Shown here in pieces: positions 45,311 to 54,949 of a DNA stretch of 64,000 nucleotides. Source of the DNA: a gamma proteobacterium endosymbiont of Lamellibrachia anaximandri (lineage in GTDB: Bacteria > Pseudomonadota > Gammaproteobacteria > Chromatiales > Chromatiaceae); NCBI GenBank assembly GCA_016756855.1, contig JAESPD010000012.1, positions 18,336-82,335 of the forward strand, in the 5' to 3' direction. Positions within the stretch are counted from its first letter, which is position 1. The number at the start of each line of letters is the position of its first letter. The position numbers were made by a program, and so were the translations under genes. A model generated the notes under the pieces. That model worked only from the letters and a program-made list of their open reading frames with translations. It was not told the origin of the DNA and ran no database searches.

Positions 45311-47443
45311 ATGAACAGACAAAAAGGGCTTTTGCTGCTGGTGCTTCTCGGGCTGGTCGGCGCGTTTTTTTACTTCGACCTGACCCAATACCTTACCCTG
45401 GAGTACCTGCAGGCACAGAGGGATGCATTGATCGAGTGGCGACGGTCTGAGCCTTTGTTTGCTGCGGCGCTGTTTTTTGTTGTCTATGTGTTGGTCACTG
45501 CATTGTCACTGCCGGGGGCAACGGTGATGACTCTGGCGGTGGGGGCTGTTTTTGGCTTGTTTTGGGGGCTGCTGCTGGTCTCCTTTGCCTCAACCATTGG
45601 GGCTACGCTTGCCTTTGTTATCGCCCGGTTTCTGCTGCGCGACACGGTCCAGTCTCGTTTTGGCGATCGTTTGAAATCGATCAATGCAGGTATAGAGAAG
45701 GATGGTGCCTTCTATCTGTTTACCCTGCGTCTGGTTCCACTCTTTCCCTTCTTTGTCATCAACCTGGTGATGGGGTTGACGCCGATCAAAACCTGGACCT
45801 TCTATTGGATAAGTCAGGTCGGCATGCTTGCGGGAACGGTTGTCTATGTCAATGCGGGTACCCAACTGGCCGGACTCGACTCATTGTCAGGGATTCTGTC
45901 ACCAGGTCTGATCGGCTCCTTTGTGCTGCTCGGCCTTTTTCCCCTGTTGGCGAAAAAGTTTGTCGCGCTGGTCAAGGCGCGCCGCGCCATGGCCGGATGG
46001 AAATGTCCTGCCAAGTTTGACCGAAATCTTGTGGTCATTGGTGCTGGTTCAGCGGGTCTTGTCTCCGCCTATATTGCTGCTGCTGTGAAGTCGAAAGTGA
46101 GCTTGATCGAAAAACACAAGATGGGTGGAGACTGCCTGAATACCGGTTGTGTTCCCTCCAAGGCACTGATCCGTTCGTCACGGATTCTGGCCCAGTCAGG
46201 ACGCGCCCAAGAGTGGGGATTCGATGCCATCGACGTGAAATATGATTTTGCCCAAATCATGGAGCGGGTGCAAAAGGTGGTTGGTGAGGTTGAGCCTCAC
46301 GATTCCGTGGAACGATATTCGGAACTTGGCGTCGACGTGATCCGGGGTGAGGCGAAGATTACCTCGCCCTATGTGGTGGAGGTGGATGGCCGTGAGATCA
46401 CCACCCGGGGCATCGTTGTCGCTACAGGCGCGCGTCCCTTTGTGCCGCCGATTCCGGGTCTCGATCAGATCGACTATCTGACTTCGGACAACTTGTGGCA
46501 GCTGAGGGAACTCCCACAACGGTTGCTGGTGCTTGGTGGCGGTCCCATCGGCTGCGAGCTCTCCCAGGCATTTGCCCGTTTCGACAGTCAGGTCACCATG
46601 GTGGAGATGGCGCCGCGACTGATGATTCGCGAGGATGAGGATGTGGCTGCCTTGGTTACCGAACGCTTCCTGGTGGAGGGGATCAACGTGCTGGCCGGTC
46701 ATCGTGCGACCGAATTCAAGGTGGTGGATGGCGAGAATCGACTGTTTTGCGACCACGATGGCGAAACCGTCGAAGTCGCCTTCGATCAGGTATTGGTCGC
46801 GGTGGGGCGTCGCCCCAATACCCAGGGTTTTGGTTTGGAAGAGTTGGATATTCCCCTGAATCCGAACGGCACCATCGAGACGAACGAGTATCTGGAGACC
46901 CGCATTCCCACCATCTACGCTTGCGGCGACGTGGCTGGCCCTTATCAGTTTACCCACACCGCTGGTCATCAGGCTTGGTATGTGGCTGTCAATTCCCTCT
47001 TCGGCAGCTTCAGGAAGTTCAAGGTTGACTACTCTGTGATCCCCTTTGCCACCTTTACCGATCCCGAAGTGGGCCGGGTTGGCCTGAATGAGCAGGAGGC
47101 CAAGCAGCAGGGCATTGACTATGAAGTCTCCCGCTTCGATCTCTCTGAGCTTGATAGAGCGATCGCCGAAGGAGAGGCTCATGGCATGGTTAAGGTACTC
47201 ACAGTGCCGGGCAAGGATAAGATTCTTGGCGCCACCATCGTCGGTGAAAATGCAGGGGAGTTGATCGGCGAATTCACCGCCGCCATGCGCCACGGGTTTG
47301 GACTCAACAAGATTCTTGGGACCATTCATATCTACCCGACCCTGTTCGAGGCCAATAAATACGTTGCGGGGGTCTGGAAGAGGAATCACAAACCCGAAAA
47401 ATTGCTGAACTGGGTTGAGCGGTTTCACGCCTGGCGACGGTGA
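45311..47443 (+). CDS. TVP38/TMEM64 membrane domain fused to a mercuric-reductase-like flavoprotein
   Basis: 710 residues. Residues 1-225 are a TVP38/TMEM64 (SNARE-associated, DedA-like) membrane module with SLPGATVMTLAVGAVFG and LRLVPLFPFFVINLVMG. From about 238 a pyridine nucleotide-disulfide oxidoreductase follows: FAD loop VVIGAGSAGLVSAYIAA, redox pair GGDCLNTGCVPSKAL, NAD loop LVLGGGPIGCEL, FAD site YACGDV, and dimerisation domain with HIYPTLFEA. No N-terminal metal-binding domain and no C-terminal CC pair of MerA are present. Fusions of this kind are known in databases but the substrate is not; a membrane-tethered thiol-disulfide role is plausible. Confidence 0.9.
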   Translation: MNRQKGLLLLVLLGLVGAFFYFDLTQYLTLEYLQAQRDALIEWRRSEPLFAAALFFVVYVLVTALSLPGATVMTLAVGAVFGLFWGLLLVSFASTIGATLAFVIARFLLRDTVQSRFGDRLKSINAGIEKDGAFYLFTLRLVPLFPFFVINLVMGLTPIKTWTFYWISQVGMLAGTVVYVNAGTQLAGLDSLSGILSPGLIGSFVLLGLFPLLAKKFVALVKARRAMAGWKCPAKFDRNLVVIGAGSAGLVSAYIAAAVKSKVSLIEKHKMGGDCLNTGCVPSKALIRSSRILAQSGRAQEWGFDAIDVKYDFAQIMERVQKVVGEVEPHDSVERYSELGVDVIRGEAKITSPYVVEVDGREITTRGIVVATGARPFVPPIPGLDQIDYLTSDNLWQLRELPQRLLVLGGGPIGCELSQAFARFDSQVTMVEMAPRLMIREDEDVAALVTERFLVEGINVLAGHRATEFKVVDGENRLFCDHDGETVEVAFDQVLVAVGRRPNTQGFGLEELDIPLNPNGTIETNEYLETRIPTIYACGDVAGPYQFTHTAGHQAWYVAVNSLFGSFRKFKVDYSVIPFATFTDPEVGRVGLNEQEAKQQGIDYEVSRFDLSELDRAIAEGEAHGMVKVLTVPGKDKILGATIVGENAGELIGEFTAAMRHGFGLNKILGTIHIYPTLFEANKYVAGVWKRNHKPEKLLNWVERFHAWRR

Positions 47444-47699
47444 ACCGGAAAATCCACTCGGGGAAAAGGCGGCGATACCCCTCCTTTTTTCTTGCAATCT
47501 CATTGAAAGGAACTAAAGTGGTTAACCAAGAATAAGAAGCTACAAATACAAGCAGGCAACAGAATAAGAAAAAGAAGAGGAAATTCCATGTGACCCTTCT
47601 GCCGAACACAACCTTCGGTTCTATTTCCACACCAGGTGCCGCCCCCTGCGGCTGCCCAACTGTCTCGTCTCGAGTTCCCGTTCTTCTGGGAGAAGATCC

Positions 47700-48359
47700 A
47701 TGAAAAAAGGCACTCAGTATTCACTGCGCGGATTTGCCGCTGTGCTCGGCGCCATAACGTTGCTGTCACAAATGAGTGGCTGCGCGACAGACGCACAAAG
47801 CATTGCGTTGGGCGCGGCGGTGGTGACCGCTTATGCTGGGCGGTCGCCGAGTAACGAGATTGAGCAGACCTACTACCTCGGGGTCTTCGATCCGCAGGAT
47901 CAGATTCCACCCACCGTCTACCGGGTACGGGTGCATGGCCAGGCCAGCGCTCTCAGCGGGGTCAAATTCGCCTCGGGTTGGGTGCCGGCACAGGTGATGG
48001 ACTCATTGAGCACAACCAGCACTTTTCAGAAAAACGGCAACCGGGTCACTATCGACAAGACAGGTGAGAGCTACACCAGCTTCGAAACTGGCAGGCGATT
48101 GATGTTGTTCGGCCCAGAAGGTTTTCGTGAAGCCCCGGCAGATCACCGGCTGGTTATCGCCATGGGTTCATCTCCCGAGGCATTTTTTAACGCCATGAAT
48201 GAATCTCTCGGTGTACTGGCCCAGGTTACCCAGAGCCAGGGCAGCTCCGAATTGCGAAATCTGCTCTTCGAGGCGTTGATCACCACCCGCAGTCAGCGTG
48301 AGCAGGTGGATGATCTGATTGCCGATGCCAAGCAGGACATGCCGGAGGCCGCCAAATGA
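47700..48359 (+). CDS. Putative lipoprotein, first gene of an unrecognised two-gene locus
   Basis: 219 residues. The lipoprotein signal reads ITLLSQMSGCATD (lipid Cys near residue 28). The mature part contains a beta-rich middle (TYYLGVFDPQDQIPPTVYRVRVHGQ; MLFGPEGFREAPADHRLVIAMGSSPEAFF) and a helical end. I do not recognise a family. The next gene overlaps its stop codon by four bases (ATGA) and is also a lipoprotein, so the two products probably act together at the cell envelope. ATG 47700 follows AGAAGAT. About 250 bases of non-coding DNA precede it. Confidence 0.8.
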   Translation: MKKGTQYSLRGFAAVLGAITLLSQMSGCATDAQSIALGAAVVTAYAGRSPSNEIEQTYYLGVFDPQDQIPPTVYRVRVHGQASALSGVKFASGWVPAQVMDSLSTTSTFQKNGNRVTIDKTGESYTSFETGRRLMLFGPEGFREAPADHRLVIAMGSSPEAFFNAMNESLGVLAQVTQSQGSSELRNLLFEALITTRSQREQVDDLIADAKQDMPEAAK

Positions 48360-50815
48360 ACGGCCGCAAAGGAATACTCGCAACCCTGCTGCCTATTCTC
48401 CTGCTGACTGTCGGTTGCGCCACCATGCGCGTGGATGTGGATGTCTATAAAGGCCCTATGTCCAACCACGAGGATGTACAGATTGAACAGATGGCGGTGA
48501 TGGCGATTGGGGCCAAGCCGGTACTGTTACAGTTGCGTGATGAGTTTCTTGTTGTCGATGAGGGGTGTGTGCGGCCGGACAGCAGTAACTGGAACAAACT
48601 AAAGAGAGATGCAAAAGCGCGAAGAGTCAATGCGATTCTCTGTCTCTATGAAAACCGGGCTGAATCCCTGATGGGTAGATATCTTTCCCAGGCTGAGCGG
48701 CTTCTGGAGCGGCTTGAAAAGACTGATTCTGATAAAGACCGGCAAGCCTATAGAAGGCTGATGTCAGAAATGCTCTCACTGGCACTGAAGGTGATTGTCG
48801 AGGTCAATCAGCCTAATTTCAACAAATTGGTAGATCAGCAGGAGGTCACCAGACTTGCGACAGATGTGGTTGTCTCGATCATCAAGGTAGGGGGGATTGA
48901 AAAGGCGTTGAAAAAGGCGTTGAAAGACGCGAAAAGGGGGGGTGGTTATCGAAAGCAACTATTCGCCCTTACTGTTCAGCTTAAGAATGCACCGGAGTTT
49001 TTCAGTAAAAAGGAGGTATTGCGCGTATGGCTTGAGGAGAATCCCTTCGACACAGTTAGCATGATCCGTGACGTACAACGCAGGGTAAAAATTGAAGGCC
49101 TGGTTCTGACGAACCCAGATGGACGCCCCTTGATCCCGATGATGAAACAGCGTCTGTTGCAGCTCGCCACGACCGTCTCAAGCCTCGATTTTGAAAAAGG
49201 CCGACTTGATGATGGGCTGGAAAGCCTGGTTGAAAATTATCTCGACTCAAGAGACGGGAATCTGCAGAGTGGTATAAGGGGCAAAGAACCTTGCATCGGT
49301 GTGGACTGTAAAGAAAAACGGCAGCGGCGACGGCTGCGGGATGCACTGATAAGATTTGCTGAAAAGATACTGTTCATTGCCAACCACCGGGAGCTTTTCG
49401 ATAGGCCGGAATCCGCATCCGATAGCCTGGATCGTTACACACTGGTGCTACAGGCCATCGGCAACTCCATTCTTAATCAGGCTGATGAGCTCACTCATTC
49501 TAAAGCCCACCAGCGCCGACTTGAGCATCAGCAGGAGTCTGAACACCAGGCGCTTGAACAGGCGGCAAAGGTCGATAATGGTTACGCCGTCCCCGCCAGA
49601 GGTGAGAAGAACCAGCGCGAGGTCCTGGACGATCTGATTGCCTTCCTGCGCTATGATCTGGTGCTTGCTACCCGTAAAGGTGGTGATGCCGACCGGATAG
49701 TGCAGATCGAAAAGGCCCTCAAAGTGGCTTTGAGACACAGGGCTTCCATGATCCATATTCGCCCCCCTTCGGCCTATCTGCGTTCCAGCTTTGCCGCCAC
49801 CGGTCTGCAGGACGAATCACGTATCCGCTGGAAAAACATGCTCGACGAGAGAGGTTTTAAAGCTTCTCTCCCCTTTGGTGTTGGTGAAAAACTGGTCAAC
49901 AAAGACGATAAATACAGAATTCCAATCCTCGAAAGCATCGACAAACAGTACTGGCAGAACATCAACAGTGTCCGGGTCAGTGGCGGCGGCGACACCAATT
50001 ACGCCATTGCAAAGGACGATATCGGCAACTGGTATGTCAAATCCTTCTCCGCCGATCCGACACCCATTATCCGGGGCGCCCAGCGCATGGCCCTGTTCGC
50101 AGCAGGCGGCGATTCAGTCAATCTGCTGGGTCGGCTCGATCGGCAGCAGGCGATGCAGAAGCAGATCGATAACAAACTGGCGAACGGAGAGGATGTTACC
50201 GAAGATCTACAAACGCAGAAGTGGTTGGAAGAAGAACCCGCAGGTGGCAGTCCTGCCCTTCAAAGGGTGTTTGAGCGCAACAAGGAGGCCTATGTTGCGG
50301 CAACTCAAGAGGAGTTTAACGATCTGCGTGCGAAAGTCGGACAGGGTGCCGGTTCACTCGATAAGGCACTCTCGGCAGCCTGGAAGGCTGAAATCTCCTT
50401 TACTGGGGATGTCGATGGTTCCCGTAAGGCCGATTTTGTGAAGAAACTCAATGAGAAGGTGGCTGCTTCCAACAGCTTCCTTATCAATGCGCGCCAGGCT
50501 CTCCATCTTTCGGATGATGGCAGTAAGAGTGCTGAAAAGGATAAACAAGTCACTGATGCACAGAGAGAAAAGGGGATTGTTGTCGCGCTCAAGCAACTCA
50601 GACGCATGCACAATGCCCTCTATGCCAAAGTCGGGGCGATTGATCTGACTGCCGCTGAGCCCGCACATGCCGAAGCTGCCAACAACCGCACCCAAGCAGC
50701 GCTGGATGTCTCCAGAATCATCCTCGGAGAGGTGTTGGCAGCTGCTGAAAAACGCCGTGACAATCTGAAGCGCTACGAGGATGCGGTGCTCATCATCAGC
50801 GATGTCGGCAAATAG
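48356..50815 (+). CDS. Large helical putative lipoprotein of unknown function
   Basis: 819 residues; lipid Cys near residue 21 in LLLTVGCATM. The mature protein is long, charged and mainly helical, with coiled-coil-like stretches (about 100-160 and 395-430). A glycine-rich core near 540-580 reads NINSVRVSGGGDTNYAIAKDDIGNWYVKSF and is followed by RMALFAAGGDS. I see no enzyme motif or known repeat. The start overlaps the 47700 gene by four bases, so the pair is translationally coupled. Its partner and role are unknown; envelope localisation is predicted from the signal only. Confidence 0.8.
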   Translation: MNGRKGILATLLPILLLTVGCATMRVDVDVYKGPMSNHEDVQIEQMAVMAIGAKPVLLQLRDEFLVVDEGCVRPDSSNWNKLKRDAKARRVNAILCLYENRAESLMGRYLSQAERLLERLEKTDSDKDRQAYRRLMSEMLSLALKVIVEVNQPNFNKLVDQQEVTRLATDVVVSIIKVGGIEKALKKALKDAKRGGGYRKQLFALTVQLKNAPEFFSKKEVLRVWLEENPFDTVSMIRDVQRRVKIEGLVLTNPDGRPLIPMMKQRLLQLATTVSSLDFEKGRLDDGLESLVENYLDSRDGNLQSGIRGKEPCIGVDCKEKRQRRRLRDALIRFAEKILFIANHRELFDRPESASDSLDRYTLVLQAIGNSILNQADELTHSKAHQRRLEHQQESEHQALEQAAKVDNGYAVPARGEKNQREVLDDLIAFLRYDLVLATRKGGDADRIVQIEKALKVALRHRASMIHIRPPSAYLRSSFAATGLQDESRIRWKNMLDERGFKASLPFGVGEKLVNKDDKYRIPILESIDKQYWQNINSVRVSGGGDTNYAIAKDDIGNWYVKSFSADPTPIIRGAQRMALFAAGGDSVNLLGRLDRQQAMQKQIDNKLANGEDVTEDLQTQKWLEEEPAGGSPALQRVFERNKEAYVAATQEEFNDLRAKVGQGAGSLDKALSAAWKAEISFTGDVDGSRKADFVKKLNEKVAASNSFLINARQALHLSDDGSKSAEKDKQVTDAQREKGIVVALKQLRRMHNALYAKVGAIDLTAAEPAHAEAANNRTQAALDVSRIILGEVLAAAEKRRDNLKRYEDAVLIISDVGK

Positions 50816-50985
50816 CAGTTGAGCAGAGAGCCTGCCAACGCCGGGTTTGGCGTAGACAGGCAGTTCGTCACGGGTAGCGGAGACCGGCTACAGGTGACGC
50901 ACCGCCACTTCCAGTATTAGTAATCTATGTTATTCTTCATGAATACGATCCGAATCATTACACGCGCTTCTTCAGGGTGATTTTC

Positions 50986-51687
50986 ATGCAGTCACATCGG
51001 ACCCTTTTCCTTTCGCTGGTTTTTCTGCCATTTATGCTCAACGCTGCCGGGACGGCTTGGGAAGGTGGATTGGTTGACGGCAGTCGTATTACTATCGACC
51101 CAATCACCAACAAGGCTACCCGCTCAGCCGAGGGTGTGAGTTCCCAGCTGTGGGATGGCGTGCATCGACTTGATAACGGCGCGGTGATCATCGTTAGGGA
51201 TGGAGTCGTGGTGAGGGATGCGATACTGCTGGAGTCCCAACAACAGCAGCTGATAGAGGAGGAGAGGGAGGCGTGTAGCCTGTTGGTCCGAAAGGTCTGC
51301 GGTCAGCATGATGAGTGTCGTGGCCATCCTGCCTGTAATCCTGCCCGGCAGCTGTTGGCGCTGGAGCAGGAGGAGGCGCAACAGCAATGGGATGGACGCG
51401 CCCGTGAAAGTTCACGTCTCTGTCTCGACGCACTGAGACAAAATGACTTTTTTCAGGCCTGTACCAAACGCCAGTCTGGTACGCCGCTCTCTTCCTGCGA
51501 AGTGCTGCGCCAAAAGGTGTGCGGAACGCGGTTGCAGTGTGCCGGTACTCAGGCCTGTGATCTAGCCAAACAACTGTTTCTGATGGAGATGGATGAGCAG
51601 GTGTTTTCTCCAGATATCTTCACCCAAACCGGGGCGCAATGCCGGGAGGCACTGGGAAATACCGATCTGTTCAGTCGCTGCGATTAG
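50986..51687 (+). CDS. Secreted protein with duplicated six-cysteine module
   Basis: 233 residues from ATG 50986 (AGGG eight bases upstream; an in-frame GTG at 50977 is the alternative). Signal peptide FLSLVFLPFMLNAAG. After a short beta-rich part (about 25-80) two similar modules follow, at about 97-159 and 171-232. Each has six cysteines with spacings of 8, 6, 6, 28-29 and 13 residues (C-VCG-C-AC ... C ... C), so each probably forms three disulfides. I recognise no family. Located after the two lipoprotein genes, but about 170 bases downstream, and followed by a palindromic repeat. Confidence 0.75.
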   Translation: MQSHRTLFLSLVFLPFMLNAAGTAWEGGLVDGSRITIDPITNKATRSAEGVSSQLWDGVHRLDNGAVIIVRDGVVVRDAILLESQQQQLIEEEREACSLLVRKVCGQHDECRGHPACNPARQLLALEQEEAQQQWDGRARESSRLCLDALRQNDFFQACTKRQSGTPLSSCEVLRQKVCGTRLQCAGTQACDLAKQLFLMEMDEQVFSPDIFTQTGAQCREALGNTDLFSRCD

Positions 51688-51714
51688 TCAGTATTTTTCC
51701 GGGAACCAATTGCT

Positions 51715-51749
51715 GTAGCCTGGATTCCGCTGCGCTTCATCCAGGCTAC
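51715..51749. repeat. Palindromic repeat between convergent genes
   Basis: GTAGCCTGGAT (51715-51725), a short central part TCCGCTGCGCTTC, ATCCAGGCTAC (51739-51749). The arms are perfectly complementary over 11 bases and the loop is CGCTGCGCTT-like, so it belongs with the other repeats. Probably serves as a transcription end for both convergent genes. Confidence 0.75.
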
Positions 51750-51862
51750 AAATATTCACTTGTTTCCGGACGGACGCTGTTTGTGTTCGCCCAGAAGCGC
51801 TAATGCACTGGTCGTTATTGGGAAATCTGCTCTCTTTAGACCGTCATGATAATTGACTAATT

Positions 51863-54800
51863 TTAGTGCATCTGCTCCGGTTGCGGTTTTTTATGCAGCT
51901 GATGCCGTATCCGCTCCAGTCCATTTTCCACCAATGAATAAACTGCAGGCACGACAATCAGGGTCAACAGTGTTGAACTGACCATGCCCCCAATAACAGC
52001 CACAGCAAGTGGTGCATTGGTATCCGAGCCGGCACCTATGCCCATAGCTGCAGGGATCATGGAAAGAATAACTGTCAGCGATGTCATCAGCACCGGTCTC
52101 AGTCTTATAGGGCAGGCTTCCAGTAAGGCATCATTGATTGGCTTGCCCTGTGCTCGTATCTGATTGGTCAGGTCGATGAGCAGTATAGAGTTTTTTGCCA
52201 CCAGACCAACCAGTAATACCAAGCCGATCATGGAATAAATGTTCAGTGAATGTCCGGCTAACCAGAGTCCAAATATGCCACCAATAATGGCAAGGGGTTG
52301 AGCAACCATGACGATCAGAGGCTGTATGAATGAGTTAAATTGGCTGGCCAGTGTCATGTAAACCAGGATCAATCCAGTGGCAAAAGCAAACATGATATAG
52401 CCTACTGTTTTACTGAATTCCTTGGCGCGGCCAATAAGTTCTACCTGATAGCCTGTGGGTAGTAGTTTTTTTGCTTCATTTAATACAATGACTGAAGCAT
52501 CACCTTCCGGTATCGTGGGTGTGGCAAAGAAAGTAGCCGCATATTGCAGATTGTATCGACCTATGGTGGCAGGACCCAGTCCAGATTCAAATTGCGCCAC
52601 GCTATCCAGTCTGACCAGGTGGCCAGACGGATTACGTAGATAGATATGTTGCAGTTCACCCGCATAGGTCATGGTGCCGGGATTTGTCTTGAGGCGTATG
52701 TTGTAACGCTCACCATCGCCTGGTTCGTCATTGTATTTGGCAACATCCAGACCACCGACCAGTACCCGTAGCGCACTGCCGATGGTTTGGGCATCCAGTC
52801 CCGCATCTCTGGTTTTTTCACGATCGGGAATAAGTTTGAGTTCAGGCATCTCCAGTTGCAGATCCGTGTCCAGCGGTCCAATGACCGGGATTTGCTGCAA
52901 CCTGTTGGTTAATTTTGTTGATAGCGCAGCTACCTTTTCCAGGTTTGGCCCCTTGAGCACAAACTGGAGTGGCTCACCGCGCTGCCCACCAACTATAGGG
53001 ACTGGAGCAGCAAAGGCTTTAATGCCCGGTATTTTGGCAAGGTCTTCCCGCACCTTTTCAATGATTTTGGTCTGATGTAATTTCCGATCTTCCCTGGGAG
53101 TCAGACTGACATAGATTTCACCCTGATTAACCTGGCCTCTGTCACCGGTTCCAATGGTGCTGAACAGGCCGTAAATTTCATCATATTGTTGCAGAATATT
53201 CTCGACCAGGTGAAGTCGATCACGGGTATATTCAATACTGGATCCCAGGGGCGTCTTTATAGAAACGATAAAGCGAGCCTGATCTTCTTCCGGCATAAAC
53301 CCCTTGCCCAGTTGTCCCATGAACCATCCGCTTGCATAAACGGTCAAGGCCGCCAGCACTATAACCAGCAGGCGTTGATGGACTGCAAAACCGAGTACTG
53401 CTCTGTACAGGCGCTCCATGCCTTGAAATATGGATTCCAGTATGCGGTAGATCAAACCATGGCTCGTTTTGACACGCAGGTATTTAGCACACAACATGGG
53501 TGTGAGCGTAACTGAGACAAACAGAGAAATCATGACGCCAAAAACCACCACAACCGCAAAGGAACCGATGAATCGACCAATGATCCCTTCCATGAATACC
53601 ACCGCGCCGAATAGGGAAACCAGGGTAAACGTGGCGGCCAGGATGGCAAACATGACCTGACTGGCACCTTGAACTGCATGTACTTCCGGCGCGGTATCAG
53701 GATCTTCCGTCATATGACGAAATGTATTTTCCAAAATCACAATGGCATCATCAACCACTACGCCGATGAGCAGGAGTAGTCCCAGCATGGTCATTGTATT
53801 AAAGGTGTAGCCTGCGAAGTAAATGGCAGCAACGGCACCCAGTAATGACACAGGAATGGCCGTGGCGACTATCAGGGTGGAGTGCATGCTTTTCAGAAAT
53901 AACCAGACCACCAGTGCCGCCAGCAGAGTCCCTTCGAAAAGATGCGTCTTTAACCCTTCAACGATAGCCGTTATCAGGTCGGCATCATCCACGACTATTT
54001 CCAGTCTCATGCCAGGCGGGAGCTGTGGCAGGATCTCGCTATCCAATCTGCGTTTGACTTCTTCGATGATGGCTACGGTGTTGGCTCCGGATATTTTGAT
54101 CAATCCCAGTCCAACAGCAGGTTCACCGTTATAGCTGGCAAATCGTCTGAAATCCTCCAGACCATCTTCGACATCAGCAACCTCGTGTAGATATGCCGGC
54201 AGATGGTTGCGATAGCTGACAATGAGATTTTCCAGCGCATGCAGGTTGTGGTACTCAATGTCCAACTTGAGTTGTTGTTCACGATCCGAGCTGACCACAA
54301 ACCCACCAGGTAACTTGATGTGTTCACGTTTAAAAGCGCCAATCACATCATCCACCGCAATACCCAGCCCAGCCATGCGATGGATATCCAGATTGATCCG
54401 AACGGTGCGTTCACGTTCTCCGGCGATCAACACATTACCTACACCACTCACTGTCTCCAGTCGTTTTTTTATGGTATTCCTGGCATAGAGATTCAACTGC
54501 TGTAAGGTGCGATCTCCCTGTAATGAGAGCCACATAATCGGGGTTCCACCGACCTCTACCTTTTTAACTATTGGTGTTTCAGTATCATTGGGCAACAGGC
54601 GTATTACCTCATTGATTTTTGCCTGCATCTCGTTAAATGCCGTATCAATGTCTTTTGACAATTCAAACTGAATGACGACTACAGACACCCCAGCCAATGA
54701 TGAGGACTGGATGGTTTCGATGCCGGAAATGCTGTTCACAGCCGATTCGATGACATTGGTCACAGATGCATCGATAATGGAAGGGTCTCCGCCAGGCAGC

Positions 54801-54949
54801 ACCGTTGATACGGAGAGCATGGGGAATTCTATTTTTGGCAGTTGATCGACTCCGATGCGGTTATAGCTGATTACCCCAAACAGGATCAGTACCAGGCTGA
54901 GCATATAGGTCAGCACATGATTCTTTATGGAGAAAGCCGGCAGGTTCAT
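51863..54949 (-). CDS. RND efflux transporter, inner-membrane pump (second system)
   Basis: 1028 residues with AcrB-type organisation. TM1 lies near residue 13, and TM2-6 surround the proton-relay helix MLGLLLLIGVVVDDAIVILENTFRHM with two adjacent aspartates. TM7 is near 530 and TM8-12 from about 850. The pump partners the adaptor gene upstream, which overlaps it by four bases (ATGA). It is different in sequence from the 10783 pump, so the two are not a recent duplication. Regulation is likely by the TetR protein encoded at the operon front. Confidence 0.95.
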   Translation of the reverse strand: MNLPAFSIKNHVLTYMLSLVLILFGVISYNRIGVDQLPKIEFPMLSVSTVLPGGDPSIIDASVTNVIESAVNSISGIETIQSSSLAGVSVVVIQFELSKDIDTAFNEMQAKINEVIRLLPNDTETPIVKKVEVGGTPIMWLSLQGDRTLQQLNLYARNTIKKRLETVSGVGNVLIAGERERTVRINLDIHRMAGLGIAVDDVIGAFKREHIKLPGGFVVSSDREQQLKLDIEYHNLHALENLIVSYRNHLPAYLHEVADVEDGLEDFRRFASYNGEPAVGLGLIKISGANTVAIIEEVKRRLDSEILPQLPPGMRLEIVVDDADLITAIVEGLKTHLFEGTLLAALVVWLFLKSMHSTLIVATAIPVSLLGAVAAIYFAGYTFNTMTMLGLLLLIGVVVDDAIVILENTFRHMTEDPDTAPEVHAVQGASQVMFAILAATFTLVSLFGAVVFMEGIIGRFIGSFAVVVVFGVMISLFVSVTLTPMLCAKYLRVKTSHGLIYRILESIFQGMERLYRAVLGFAVHQRLLVIVLAALTVYASGWFMGQLGKGFMPEEDQARFIVSIKTPLGSSIEYTRDRLHLVENILQQYDEIYGLFSTIGTGDRGQVNQGEIYVSLTPREDRKLHQTKIIEKVREDLAKIPGIKAFAAPVPIVGGQRGEPLQFVLKGPNLEKVAALSTKLTNRLQQIPVIGPLDTDLQLEMPELKLIPDREKTRDAGLDAQTIGSALRVLVGGLDVAKYNDEPGDGERYNIRLKTNPGTMTYAGELQHIYLRNPSGHLVRLDSVAQFESGLGPATIGRYNLQYAATFFATPTIPEGDASVIVLNEAKKLLPTGYQVELIGRAKEFSKTVGYIMFAFATGLILVYMTLASQFNSFIQPLIVMVAQPLAIIGGIFGLWLAGHSLNIYSMIGLVLLVGLVAKNSILLIDLTNQIRAQGKPINDALLEACPIRLRPVLMTSLTVILSMIPAAMGIGAGSDTNAPLAVAVIGGMVSSTLLTLIVVPAVYSLVENGLERIRHQLHKKPQPEQMH

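Noticed and set aside
46196..47503. 435-codon open frame on the minus strand
   Set aside because: Antisense to the flavoprotein half of the 45311 gene; its sequence is of low-complexity shadow type.
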